From Rhodococcus sp. HM1 (GTDB lineage: Bacteria > Actinomycetota > Actinomycetes > Mycobacteriales > Mycobacteriaceae): a DNA stretch of 64,000 nt. The notes below the pieces were generated by a model. That model made no database searches and was not told where the DNA came from. It saw only the letters and a program-made list of their open reading frames with translations. Every line of letters starts with the position of its first letter. Position 1 is the first letter of the stretch. Both the position numbers and the translations under genes were made by a program. Positions 41,823 to 50,219 of the stretch are shown one piece after another. The DNA lies in contig NZ_JALPTB010000008.1 of NCBI RefSeq assembly GCF_023218075.1, positions 62,001 to 126,000 of the forward strand, given 5' to 3'.

Positions 41823-43130
41823 TTAGTCGAAGTCGACGACGGTCAGCACGAGCGGCAGGGCGTCACGACGCGGCCCGGGGTTCGGCTCGTCGAGCAGTTC
41901 GCCGCTCGCGGCGTCCAGCGTTCCCACGACGCTGAACTCGTCGAGCACGAACGGGACGTTGTCGGACGAGAAGATGAGCGGCGTGCGGCTCAACTGGAAG
42001 TGCAGGTGGGCCGCCGACGAGTTGCCCGAATTGCCGAGCCGGGCGATCTCGTCCCCGGCGGACACACGGTCTCCGACCTCCACCCTGGGAGAACCGGGAG
42101 CCAGATGGTAGTAGACGGCGAACAGGTCTGGGGCCAGTTCGAGGGCGACCATGTTGCCGCCGAGGTCGGCAAGCGTGAAGCCCGGACCGAGGGGCAGCTT
42201 GCCGGGCGGCGTGTCGGGAACGGATGCGTGGACGGCCACGACGGTGGCGTCGGCGACCGCGAGCACCGGGGCGCCGTAGGCGAGGTAGTTCTCGTTCTGT
42301 GCCGGATCCCCGTCGACCTCGACGCCCGGCTCGTAGCCGTGCTCACGGGTCGCCGCGACGTCGATCCGGCTCACGTCGATCGCGAACCGCTCGGCCCCGT
42401 TGATCCGGCCGCCCACCGGGAGCAGGACGTTGCGATGCGCGTTGAGGGTGCAGCATCCGTTCTCGACGATCCACCCCTGCCCGCGGAGCGGTGCGCCGAC
42501 GACGACCGGCTCCTCGGTCGAGATCGTCACCGTTCCGCCCGTCTGCGTCACCTCGTCGGGCCAGAGAACCGCGACGCCGCCGTCGCCCGATTCCGGGGAG
42601 CCGAACGAGGCGGTGATCCGATGCGTGACGGTCGCGGGAACGGCATCCCGGCTGGGATAGGTGTCGTCGAGCACCAGCAGGGCGGTCTTACCCGCCGGGA
42701 TCCGGATCGCCGGGTCGCCGTCCGCGACGGGTTCCGCACCGCCGTAGTCGGCGAGGATCATCGTCCGGGCGGCGACCTCGTCCTCCGTCAGCGAGGCCAC
42801 GACCTCGCCGTCGGGGGTGAGCGTCTCGACCGACGTGATGACGGCGGGCCGCGGGGCGAAGTTCAGCACCGTCAGCTCGTAGGCCACGTGGAAGAGTTCG
42901 TCCGAGCCCGGAACGGGGATCGGGTCGGGTGCCACCACGCCGATGACGAGCGGGGAGATCTCGTCGGTTCCGACTGCCTCGTCGGACGACGATCCTGCCG
43001 GACCGCTCTCGGGCGTCGACGTCGGCGATGCCTCGCCGCCCGGGAGCAACGTGCAGGCCGCGACGACCCCCGCACTCGCCACGAAGACCATTGCCGATCG
43101 GACTCGCCCGATCCATACCGGCCCAGGCAT
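41823..43130 (-). CDS. M23-like lipoprotein with altered zinc site
   Basis: 435 residues. Lipobox VAAC (VVAACTLLPGG) follows a hydrophobic core. After a Thr/Pro/Ser-rich spacer there is a beta-rich region (about 60-250), then an M23/LytM-type domain with a YYHL segment, a GDRVSAGDEIARLGNSGNSS stretch and HLHFQL. The first His of the HxxxD metal motif is replaced (GAERFAIDVSR), so only part of the zinc site remains, and hydrolase activity is doubtful. It may activate an amidase or bind peptidoglycan. It is divergent from ilvA. Confidence 0.8.
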   Translation of the reverse strand: MPGPVWIGRVRSAMVFVASAGVVAACTLLPGGEASPTSTPESGPAGSSSDEAVGTDEISPLVIGVVAPDPIPVPGSDELFHVAYELTVLNFAPRPAVITSVETLTPDGEVVASLTEDEVAARTMILADYGGAEPVADGDPAIRIPAGKTALLVLDDTYPSRDAVPATVTHRITASFGSPESGDGGVAVLWPDEVTQTGGTVTISTEEPVVVGAPLRGQGWIVENGCCTLNAHRNVLLPVGGRINGAERFAIDVSRIDVAATREHGYEPGVEVDGDPAQNENYLAYGAPVLAVADATVVAVHASVPDTPPGKLPLGPGFTLADLGGNMVALELAPDLFAVYYHLAPGSPRVEVGDRVSAGDEIARLGNSGNSSAAHLHFQLSRTPLIFSSDNVPFVLDEFSVVGTLDAASGELLDEPNPGPRRDALPLVLTVVDFD

Positions 43131-43189
43131 GTCGTCAGTAGACCGTGTGCGCTGCGAATCCGCAAGCGATTGTCAGCGCAGATCGTCGC

Positions 43190-43201
43190 GGTCACGTGAC
43201 C
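43190..43201. promoter_or_regulatory. Palindrome upstream of ilvA
   Basis: GGTCACGTGACC is a perfect 12-bp palindrome in the 111-bp divergent gap between the M23-like lipoprotein gene and ilvA, 41 bp before the ilvA GTG. It looks like a small operator; the regulator is unknown. Confidence 0.4.
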
Positions 43202-43241
43202 TGCTTTGGATGATCGGCGAGGCGGGTGGCAGCATTGACGG

Positions 43242-44594
43242 GTGACCACCTACCCGCACACCGCTGAACCGACTCGGACGCCCGTTGTGAACGTGGCCGA
43301 CATCGACGCGGCGGCGGAGCGAATTTCCCCGGCGGTGGCACCGACTCCCCTCGAACATTGCCCGCGCCTGTCCGCGCTGACCGGCGCGAACGTCTACCTC
43401 AAGCGTGAGGACCTCACCCGGGTGCGGTCCTTCAAGCTGCGCGGCGCCTACAACGTGATGGCCCAGCTCAGCGACGCAGAACGGGCTGCCGGCGTCGTGA
43501 CGGCCAGTGCCGGTAACCACGCGCAGGGCGTGGCGTACGCGTGCCGGTCGATGGGAATCAAGGGGCGCATCTATGTGCCCGCGCGTACCCCCAAGCAGAA
43601 GTGCGACCGGATCCGCGTCCACGGTGGCGAGTTCGTCGAGCTCATCCCGATCGGCGACACGTTCGATGCCGCGGCCGCAGCGGCCCGCGGCGATGTCGAG
43701 CGCACCGGTGCGACGATGGTCGCCCCGTTCGACGATGCGCGCACCGCCGCCGGGCAGGGCACGATCGCCCGCGAGATCCTCGCGCAGTTGCCGGCGGCAC
43801 CGGATCTGGTCGTCGTGCCCGTCGGTGGCGGGGGGCTGTTGGCCGGTATCGCGGCCTACCTGCACGAGAAGTCGCCGACCACCTCGATCGTCGGCGTCGA
43901 ACCGGCCGGTGCCGCGTCCATGACCGCCGCGCTCGTTGCGGGCGGTCCGGTGACGCTGCCGGAGGTCGAGCCGTTCGTCGACGGCGCCGCGGTCCAGCGG
44001 ATCGGAAACGTGCCCTACGAGGTGGTGTCGCAGCTCGGCGCCGAGGTGGTGTCGCACTCGAGTCTGCCGTTGGTCGCGACGATCCGTCAGGACACGCTCG
44101 GCACTGCGGCGTTCGGGATGACCCAGGTCGACGAGGGCGCGATCTGCACCGCGATGCTCGAGCTGTATCAGAACGAGGGCGTCATCGCGGAACCGGCCGG
44201 TGCGCTGTCCGTCGCGGCGCTCGACCACATCGCCGCGGAGCCGGGATCGACGATCGTGTGCCTGATCTCGGGCGGCAACAACGACGTCTCCCGGTACGGC
44301 GAGATCATCGAGCGGTCGCTGGTGCACCGGGGACTCAAGCACTACTTCCTGGTGGATTTCCCGCAGGAACCGGGCGCGTTGCGGCGGTTCCTCGACGAGG
44401 TGCTCGGCCCGGACGACGACATCACGCTGTTCGAGTACGTCAAGCGCAACAACCGTGAGACGGGCGCGGCGCTGGTCGGCATCGAACTCGGCGCCGCCGA
44501 CGGTCTGGCACCGCTGCTGGCACGCATGGATGCGTCCCGGCTCGAAGTGCAACGCCTCGAGCCTGGATCACCGGCCTACCGGTACCTGACCTAG
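43242..44594 (+). CDS. ilvA: Threonine ammonia-lyase (deaminase)
   Basis: PLP enzyme converting L-threonine to 2-oxobutanoate, the entry to isoleucine synthesis. The PLP lysine is Lys65 in RSFKLRGAYN, and the phosphate-binding glycine loop is VPVGGGGLLAG near residue 197. The C-terminal 100 residues look like one ACT-like regulatory domain (HYFLVDFPQEPGALRRFLDEV). 450 residues. The GTG at 43242 starts a short leader before VNVADID. Inhibition by isoleucine is expected from the family. The gene is next to the T-box ileS by function, though 22 kb away. Confidence 0.94.
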   Translation: MTTYPHTAEPTRTPVVNVADIDAAAERISPAVAPTPLEHCPRLSALTGANVYLKREDLTRVRSFKLRGAYNVMAQLSDAERAAGVVTASAGNHAQGVAYACRSMGIKGRIYVPARTPKQKCDRIRVHGGEFVELIPIGDTFDAAAAAARGDVERTGATMVAPFDDARTAAGQGTIAREILAQLPAAPDLVVVPVGGGGLLAGIAAYLHEKSPTTSIVGVEPAGAASMTAALVAGGPVTLPEVEPFVDGAAVQRIGNVPYEVVSQLGAEVVSHSSLPLVATIRQDTLGTAAFGMTQVDEGAICTAMLELYQNEGVIAEPAGALSVAALDHIAAEPGSTIVCLISGGNNDVSRYGEIIERSLVHRGLKHYFLVDFPQEPGALRRFLDEVLGPDDDITLFEYVKRNNRETGAALVGIELGAADGLAPLLARMDASRLEVQRLEPGSPAYRYLT

Positions 44595-44643
44595 GCGCCG
44601 GGCACCGGGACGCCGGGCACCGGGGGAGGGACGGTGTTCAGTC

Positions 44644-44946
44644 TCACCAGGGGCTGCACACCAGCCACGGTCCGAACCAGAAGCAGTCCCCGCGCCAGGG
44701 GTTGTCCCAGCGGTTGTTCCATCCGCGGTCCCAATCCCGGCCGCGATCGTGGTCCCTCCTGTTCCAATCGCCCTTCCCGTTCCAGTCGTTGTCGTGCCGG
44801 TCGGGATGCGGGTTGTCGTTGACGGGCTGCACGGCGCTCACCCCGGGTGAAGGGTCGAACGCCGGGGTCGCGGCGGCGATGCTGGCCGGTGCGACGAGAA
44901 GTGTGGTGGTGAGGAACGTACCCGCGAGAATTTTCTTGAGATTCAT
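44644..44946 (-). CDS. Small secreted Trp/Asp/Arg-rich protein
   Basis: 100 residues. A Sec signal peptide (MNLKKILAGTFLTTTLLVAP) probably ends at an AxA site (near ASIAAATPA). The mature chain is very rich in Trp, Asp, Arg, Asn and Gly with repeated DW, RDW and NRWDN units, and two cysteines near the end (CFWFGPWLVC). Low complexity and charge balance suggest a wall- or surface-associated peptide. The ATG at 44946 follows GAGGTG. No family is recognised. Confidence 0.75.
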   Translation of the reverse strand: MNLKKILAGTFLTTTLLVAPASIAAATPAFDPSPGVSAVQPVNDNPHPDRHDNDWNGKGDWNRRDHDRGRDWDRGWNNRWDNPWRGDCFWFGPWLVCSPW

Positions 44947-45001
44947 GACGATCACCTCGGCAGTGTGCCTGTAATCGACGGTACTCCTCGATGAGAAACT
45001 T

Positions 45002-45592
45002 TCAATTCTCTTGGCTACCTGCGGTTTCAGGGTCGCTGCGAGCGTGCTCCGGGTCTTCGGAATCGTCGCGGCGGAGCAGCCGAGCGACCACTCGGCGATG
45101 GAGATCGGGGTCGGTGCGCGGCAGGCCGAGCAACGCTCCGAGGTAGATGCCGTCGCCGACGAGTCGCACGATTTCGGCGTCGACGGGGTCGTCGAAGTCT
45201 GCCTGGAGTCCGTCGTCCCAGGACCGCATCACCTCGACGACGGCGCGCTGCACCTCGTCGTGCTGCCCGTCGGCGCTGCGCATCGCGGCGACCATGGAGC
45301 GGAACAGCGAGATCTCCGCGGCCTCACCCAGGTCGTCCGGATAGGACAGGTACCACTCGGCGACCCGGGTGCCTCCCGCGACGGCCTCGGCGAGTCGCTC
45401 GTCGCTGCGGGCGCCGAGCCGGCGCACCATGGCGGCGAGCATCGCTTCCTTGGTCGGGAAGTGGTAGAGCAGGCCACCTTTCGAGACACCGGCGGCCGCG
45501 GCCACCGCTTCGAGAGTGACCTGGGCGACGCCGACGTCGAGCAGTGTGCGTTCGAGTGCGTCGAGGATCCGGTCGCGGGTGTCGGAGGCCAT
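45002..45592 (-). CDS. TetR-family repressor of the divergent MFS pump
   Basis: 196 residues. The N-terminal TetR helix-turn-helix covers residues about 8-52 (ILDALERTLLDVG, AAAAGVSKGGLLYHFPTKEAM). The ligand-binding C-terminal domain is helical, without a recognised ligand. It diverges from an MFS drug-exporter gene; the 110-bp gap contains two copies of an operator-like box, so it likely represses the pump and itself, as LfrR does for LfrA in mycobacteria. The ATG at 45592 is the first start. Confidence 0.9.
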   Translation of the reverse strand: MASDTRDRILDALERTLLDVGVAQVTLEAVAAAAGVSKGGLLYHFPTKEAMLAAMVRRLGARSDERLAEAVAGGTRVAEWYLSYPDDLGEAAEISLFRSMVAAMRSADGQHDEVQRAVVEVMRSWDDGLQADFDDPVDAEIVRLVGDGIYLGALLGLPRTDPDLHRRVVARLLRRDDSEDPEHARSDPETAGSQEN

Positions 45593-45613
45593 GGTGTGAG
45601 CCTAGTCAATCCG

Positions 45614-45671
45614 CTGTACCGGCCGGACGGTTCGTTGCTACTCTGAAAATCACTGTACCGGCTGGACGGTT
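45614..45671. promoter_or_regulatory. Two operator boxes between tetR and the MFS gene
   Basis: Two near-identical boxes: CTGTACCGGCCGGACGGTT (45614-45632) and CTGTACCGGCTGGACGGTT (45653-45671). Each contains an inverted ACCG...CGGT core, the form TetR dimers use. Their starts are 39 bp apart, close to four helical turns, so two dimers would bind one face. The second box lies 31 bp before the MFS ATG. Confidence 0.7.
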
Positions 45672-45702
45672 AAGTAAATTCTCGAAGTCTCGGAAAGAAG
45701 TC

Positions 45703-47211
45703 ATGCGCGAACACCCCGGCACCGCGACCATCCCTGTCCCCGTGAGGGCCGCCGCCCGCACCTGGCTGGGCCTCGCCGTGCTCGCGTGCGCCGTGTTGCT
45801 CATCGCGATCGACGCGACCGTGCTCGATCTCGCCCTGCCGTTCATCAGCGCCGATCTCGCCCCCACCGGGGTGCAGCTGCTGTGGATCATCGACGTGTAC
45901 TCGTTCGCCGTCGCGGGCCTGCTCGTGACGATGGGCGTGCTCGGCGACCGCATCGGGCGCCGCCGACTGCTGCTCGTCGGCGCGACCGGCTTCGCCGCCG
46001 CTTCCGTGCTCGCCGCCTGGGCAGTCGGCCCCGAGATGCTCATCGCGGCACGCGTGCTGCAGGGCATCGCGGGAGCCACCCTGATGCCCGCGACCCTCGG
46101 CCTGATCCGGCACATGTTCGCCGACGCGCGCCAGCGCACGCTGGCGATCGGTGTGTGGAGCGCGATGGCCGCCGGAGGTGCCGCGGCCGGGCCGATCGTC
46201 GGCGGATGGCTGCTCGAGCACTTCTGGTGGGGCTCGGTGTTTCTCGTCAATCTGCCGATCATGGCGATCCTGGTGATCGCCGCGCCGCGCCTGATCCCCG
46301 AGTCCCGCGATCCGGCACCGGGCCGATTCGATCTCGTCGGGGCGATCGCGTCGCTGGCAGCGGTGTTACCGCTCGTCTACGCGATCAAGGAGTCCGCGCT
46401 GCACGGCCTGCAACCGGAATACCTCGTCGCCGGCGGTGTCGGCGTGCTCGCGGCCCTGTTCTTCGTCCACCGGCAGCGCACCACGTCGTCGCCGTTGCTG
46501 GACCTGTCGCTGTTTGCCGAGCGCACCTTCTCGACCGCCGTGGCCGCCAACCTGCTGTCGGTGTTCGCGCTCGCCGGGGTGCTGTTCTTCGGCTCGCAGT
46601 ATCTGCAGCTGGTGCTGGACGTGAGCCCGCTGACCGCCGGACTGCTCATGCTCCCGGGTACCGCGGCCAGTGCGCTCGGCTCGCTCGCCGCCGGACCGCT
46701 GACCCGTCGCCTCCCGATCGGTGGGGTGCTGGCGGGTTCGCTCGCGGCTGCCGCAGCCGGTGCCGGGGCACTGCTGGCGCTCGGTGCCGACGGCGGTGCC
46801 GGGGTGTTCGTCGCCGGTTTCACCGTCGTCGGTGCGGGTGTCGGCGTCGCGCTGACGCTCACCACCGATCTCGTGGTGGCCGCAGCGCCACCGGACCGGG
46901 CGGGCGCGGCGTCCGCCGTGTCCGAAACCGCGTACGAACTGGGGATGGCGCTGGGCGTGGCGGTGCTCGGCAGCGTCGTCAGCGCGACCTATCAGGGCCG
47001 GCTCGCGGAACTGTTCGCGTCGACCGCGGGGCTCGACACGCTCGGCAATCTCGTGGAGACGGCACGGCACCTGCCGGAGTCCGCGGCCGGAGCGCTCCTC
47101 GTGGAGGGCCGTGAGGCGTTCGTCGCCGGAATGCACGGTGCCTCGGCCGCCACCGCCGTCATCCTCGCGGTGACCGCCCTGTTCGCGTGGAGGATGCTGC
47201 GGCGACGCTGA
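45703..47211 (+). CDS. MFS drug/H+ antiporter (DHA2 type)
   Basis: 502 residues with about 14 membrane segments, the DHA2 topology. Motif A is visible as GVLGDRIGRRRLLLVG, and the antiporter motif C-type region appears as GVWSAMAAGGAAAGPIVGG. A WIIDVYSFAVAG segment and a conserved Asp in helix 1 (IAIDATVLDLALP) fit QacA/LfrA-like pumps. The ATG at 45703 follows GGAAAG. Control by the divergent TetR protein is strongly implied. Substrates cannot be assigned. Confidence 0.92.
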   Translation: MREHPGTATIPVPVRAAARTWLGLAVLACAVLLIAIDATVLDLALPFISADLAPTGVQLLWIIDVYSFAVAGLLVTMGVLGDRIGRRRLLLVGATGFAAASVLAAWAVGPEMLIAARVLQGIAGATLMPATLGLIRHMFADARQRTLAIGVWSAMAAGGAAAGPIVGGWLLEHFWWGSVFLVNLPIMAILVIAAPRLIPESRDPAPGRFDLVGAIASLAAVLPLVYAIKESALHGLQPEYLVAGGVGVLAALFFVHRQRTTSSPLLDLSLFAERTFSTAVAANLLSVFALAGVLFFGSQYLQLVLDVSPLTAGLLMLPGTAASALGSLAAGPLTRRLPIGGVLAGSLAAAAAGAGALLALGADGGAGVFVAGFTVVGAGVGVALTLTTDLVVAAAPPDRAGAASAVSETAYELGMALGVAVLGSVVSATYQGRLAELFASTAGLDTLGNLVETARHLPESAAGALLVEGREAFVAGMHGASAATAVILAVTALFAWRMLRRR

Positions 47212-47218
47212 GAAGATG

Positions 47219-48967
47219 TCACCGTTCGTGGTGGTCGATTTCGCCCTCGAACACCGCGAACGAGTGGCCCGGGATCAGGGCAGCCGATCGGGTCCGGTTG
47301 ACCACCGGTTCGTCCCACCACATCAGCGGAACACCGCCGACCGGAACGGTGACCGGATCGGCTCCGAGATTGCAGGCGACGCGAATCGTCCCGCGGTGCA
47401 CGACGATCCAGCGTTCCTCCTCGTCGTAGTCGACCTGGAGGTTCTCGAGCCACGGATCCGTCAGCTCGGCGCGGGCCCGGCGCAACGCGAGCAGGTCCCG
47501 GTAGCACGCCAGCAGTCGCGCGTGCTCGGGCTCGGTGCGTTCGGCGCGATTCAGGACCGAACTCCGGAACGTCTCCGGATCCTGCGGGTCGGGCACGTCC
47601 TCGACGCCCCAGCCGTGTTCGGCGAATTCGCGCCTGCGGCCCTCGACGACCGCGGCGGCGAGTTCCGGTTCCGGATGCGAGGTGAAGTACCGGAACGGGG
47701 TGCCGGCACCCCACTCCTCGCCCATGAACAGCATCGGCGTGTAGGGGGAGGCCAGCACGAGCGCGGCCTTGACGGCGAGCTGTCCGTGATCGAGATACCT
47801 GCCCGGCCGGTCGCCGCGTGCGCGGTTGCCGACCTGATCGTGCGTGCACGTGTAGGCCAGCAGTGAACTGGCGGGGGTGCGGCGCACGTCGAGCGGGCGC
47901 CCGTGGATGCGACCGCGGAAACTCGAATACGTCCCGGCATGGAAGAAGCCGTGCTGCAGGGTGCGGGCGAGGCAGTCGAGCGAGCCGAAATCTCCGTAGT
48001 ACCCTTGCCTTTCGCCGGACACCGCCGCGTGCACTGCGTGGTGGATGTCGTCGTCCCACTGCGCGTGCAGGCCGTAACCACCCGCCGAGCGCGGAGTGAT
48101 CAGGCGCGGATCGTTGAGGTCGCTCTCGGCGATCAACGTCAGCGGGCGACCCAGATGTACGGACAGCCTGAAGGTTTCGGTCGACAGATCCTCGAGCACG
48201 TGGGTGGCGGTGTGGTCCACGAGCGCGTGGACCGCGTCGAGCCGCAGTGCGTCTATGTGGAAGTCGCGGAACCAGCGCAGGGCGTTGTCGATGATGTAGC
48301 GGCGCACCTCGGCGGATCCGGGGCCGTCGAGGTTCACCGTCTCACCCCAGGTTCCCGCGCCGCCGGTCAGATAGGGACCGAAACGGCCCAGATAGTTTCC
48401 GGACGGGCCCAGATGGTTGTACACCACGTCGAGTACGACTCCGAGTCCGCGCGCGTGCGCGGCGTCGACGAAGCGCTGCAGCGCGTCCGGCCCGCCGTAC
48501 GGCTCGTGCACCGCGTACCAGAGCACCCCGTCGTAACCCCAGCCGTGGGTGCCGTTGAACGCGTTGACCGGCATGAGTTCGACGAAGCCGACCCCGAGCT
48601 CGACCAGTTCGTCGAGATGCTCGATCGCGGCGTCCAGCGTGCCGGCCTCGGTGAACGTGCCGATGTGCAGTTCGTAGACGACGCTGCCCGGGAGTTGCCG
48701 ACCGGTCCACGACGAGTCCGTCCAGACCGCTGGATCGAGCCGGTGCAGCTGCGACAGGCCGTGCACCCCGTCGGGCTGGCGGGGCGAACGCGGATCCGGC
48801 AGCGCCGTCTCGTCCTCGTCCACGACGAAGCCGTAGCGGGCGCCGGGGGAGGCATCGACCTCGGCGCGCCACCAGCCGTGCTGGTCGCGTTGCATCGGAT
48901 GGACGGTGCCGTCGAGGTGCAGACGGACGGACTCGGGGACGGGGGCCCAGACCTCGAAGGTGTGCAC
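47219..48967 (-). CDS. treZ: TreZ, malto-oligosyltrehalose trehalohydrolase
   Basis: GH13 enzyme releasing trehalose from maltooligosyl-trehalose made by TreY. An N-terminal CBM48-like domain (HTFEVWAPVPE) precedes the barrel. GH13 catalytic regions are visible: IDALRLDAVHAL (nucleophile Asp), LIAESDLND (acid Glu) and THDQVGN (stabilising Asp). 582 residues from GTG 48967; GTG 48982 adds five residues and is possible, but family members start near HTFEVWAP. It shares no operon with treY here; its 5' end faces a tetR gene. Confidence 0.92.
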   Translation of the reverse strand: MHTFEVWAPVPESVRLHLDGTVHPMQRDQHGWWRAEVDASPGARYGFVVDEDETALPDPRSPRQPDGVHGLSQLHRLDPAVWTDSSWTGRQLPGSVVYELHIGTFTEAGTLDAAIEHLDELVELGVGFVELMPVNAFNGTHGWGYDGVLWYAVHEPYGGPDALQRFVDAAHARGLGVVLDVVYNHLGPSGNYLGRFGPYLTGGAGTWGETVNLDGPGSAEVRRYIIDNALRWFRDFHIDALRLDAVHALVDHTATHVLEDLSTETFRLSVHLGRPLTLIAESDLNDPRLITPRSAGGYGLHAQWDDDIHHAVHAAVSGERQGYYGDFGSLDCLARTLQHGFFHAGTYSSFRGRIHGRPLDVRRTPASSLLAYTCTHDQVGNRARGDRPGRYLDHGQLAVKAALVLASPYTPMLFMGEEWGAGTPFRYFTSHPEPELAAAVVEGRRREFAEHGWGVEDVPDPQDPETFRSSVLNRAERTEPEHARLLACYRDLLALRRARAELTDPWLENLQVDYDEEERWIVVHRGTIRVACNLGADPVTVPVGGVPLMWWDEPVVNRTRSAALIPGHSFAVFEGEIDHHER

Positions 48968-49030
48968 GGGTCCAGCATGCACGGTCTGCGAGATGCGCGC
49001 AGCTTCACCCGATTCGGATGCCCCCGATTC

Positions 49031-49051
49031 GGATGCATTCGGGATGCATCC
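49031..49051. promoter_or_regulatory. Palindromic operator candidate between treZ and tetR
   Basis: GGATGCATCC (49042-49051) is a perfect palindrome preceded by the half-similar GGATGCAT (49031-49038), and a third GGATGC copy lies at 49016-49021. They sit in the divergent gap, just before the tetR ATG at 49073. Binding by the neighbouring TetR protein is inference. Confidence 0.5.
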
Positions 49052-49072
49052 GATGGGCTAGGGTTGCTCGCG

Positions 49073-49711
49073 ATGTCCGAGAACACCGGGAAGAGGACGT
49101 ACAGGTCCCCGCTTCGGGAAGAAGCCGCTCGTCGCACCCGCGCCGCCGTCCGTGCCGCGGGTGCGCGGCTCTTCGTCCGCGACGGCTACGTCAGCACCAC
49201 GGTCAAGCAGATCGCCGACGAGGCCGGGGTCGCGGTCCGGACGGTGTTCACGGCGTTCCCCGGCGGCAAGTCGGAACTGTTCCGTGAAGCACTCGACGAC
49301 GCGGTCGCCGGGACCGGTGACCCCGCCGTCCCGGCGCGACGGGAGGTCGCGCACGGGGGTTCCGACGCCGACCTGATCCTCGAGCACGTGGTCGGATTCG
49401 GCACCGACATGCTCGAACGGGCCGGCGGCCTGCTCATGACGTCGATCGAGTCCTCGGGCGCCGACGAGGACATGCGGCGCTTCGCGGACGAGGACGCCCG
49501 CGCGACCGCCGAGAACGCCCGCACCATCGCCGAGGGCCTGCGCGCGAGCGGCCTGCTCCGGGACGGGGTGAGCGTCGAGCACGCCGCGGACGTGCTCTTC
49601 ACGCTCAGCTCGCCCCAGGTGCACGCGCTGCTGCGCCGAACGTGCGGCTGGGACGTCGAGCAGTACCGGATGTGGTTGACGGAGACCCTGCGCGCGACGC
49701 TGCTGCGCTGA
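49073..49711 (+). CDS. TetR-family regulator
   Basis: 212 residues. The TetR helix-turn-helix is at about 22-66 (AAGARLFVRDGYVSTTVKQ, then EAGVAVRTVFTAF). The C-terminal part is helical with VLFTLSSPQVHALL near the end. The ATG at 49073 is chosen because the upstream frame overlaps treZ. It diverges from treZ across about 100 bp containing GGATGCATCC palindromes, so autoregulation and possible control of treZ are inferred. The ligand is unknown. Confidence 0.88.
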   Translation: MSENTGKRTYRSPLREEAARRTRAAVRAAGARLFVRDGYVSTTVKQIADEAGVAVRTVFTAFPGGKSELFREALDDAVAGTGDPAVPARREVAHGGSDADLILEHVVGFGTDMLERAGGLLMTSIESSGADEDMRRFADEDARATAENARTIAEGLRASGLLRDGVSVEHAADVLFTLSSPQVHALLRRTCGWDVEQYRMWLTETLRATLLR

Positions 49712-49741
49712 GTTGCCGCTGCGCCGAGTTCGGGCGCCGGA

Positions 49742-50155
49742 TCAGGGAAGGGCGTCGAGATACAACCAGCGGCCGTCCTCGCGCACGAATCGGCTGTGCT
49801 CGTGCAGTGTGTCCTCGACGCAGTTGTACGTGTAGTGGGCGCGGAACTCGACGGTGCCCTCGGTGTGCAGGAAACCACCGCCGGTCGTGCGCAGCACTTC
49901 GAGTCCCGTCCACCGCTGATCCGGATCCAGCTCGAGCCGGGTCGGACGGGCGCTCGGATGCCACGTGCGCTCGAGATACTCGGCGTTCCCGACCGCGAAC
50001 GCCGTGTACCGGGACCGCATCAGCCGCTCGGCGGTCGGTGCGTCCGCGCCGTCGAGCAACGGGCCACAGCACTCCCCGAACGGCACTCCGCGACCACACG
50101 GGCACGGGGAATCAGCGGCAGGGACTCGGGTACGTCGACGGTTCACGACACCCAT
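49742..50155 (-). CDS. YchJ-like protein with SEC-C motif
   Basis: 137 residues. The N-terminal SEC-C zinc motif is CPCGRGVPFGECCG (residues about 18-31). The rest matches the YchJ/UPF0225 NTF2-like domain (RYTAFAVGNAEYL, EFRAHY, HEHSRFVREDGRWLYLD). The family has no established function; SEC-C zinc modules often bind protein or nucleic acid. The ATG is at 50155, and it diverges from the FHA gene across 64 bp. Confidence 0.88.
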   Translation of the reverse strand: MGVVNRRRTRVPAADSPCPCGRGVPFGECCGPLLDGADAPTAERLMRSRYTAFAVGNAEYLERTWHPSARPTRLELDPDQRWTGLEVLRTTGGGFLHTEGTVEFRAHYTYNCVEDTLHEHSRFVREDGRWLYLDALP

Positions 50156-50219
50156 TATCGCGGCCCTTGCCGAGTCAATCGGTGACGGGCACGATGGATT
50201 CCGTCTCCGGGAGGTCGCA

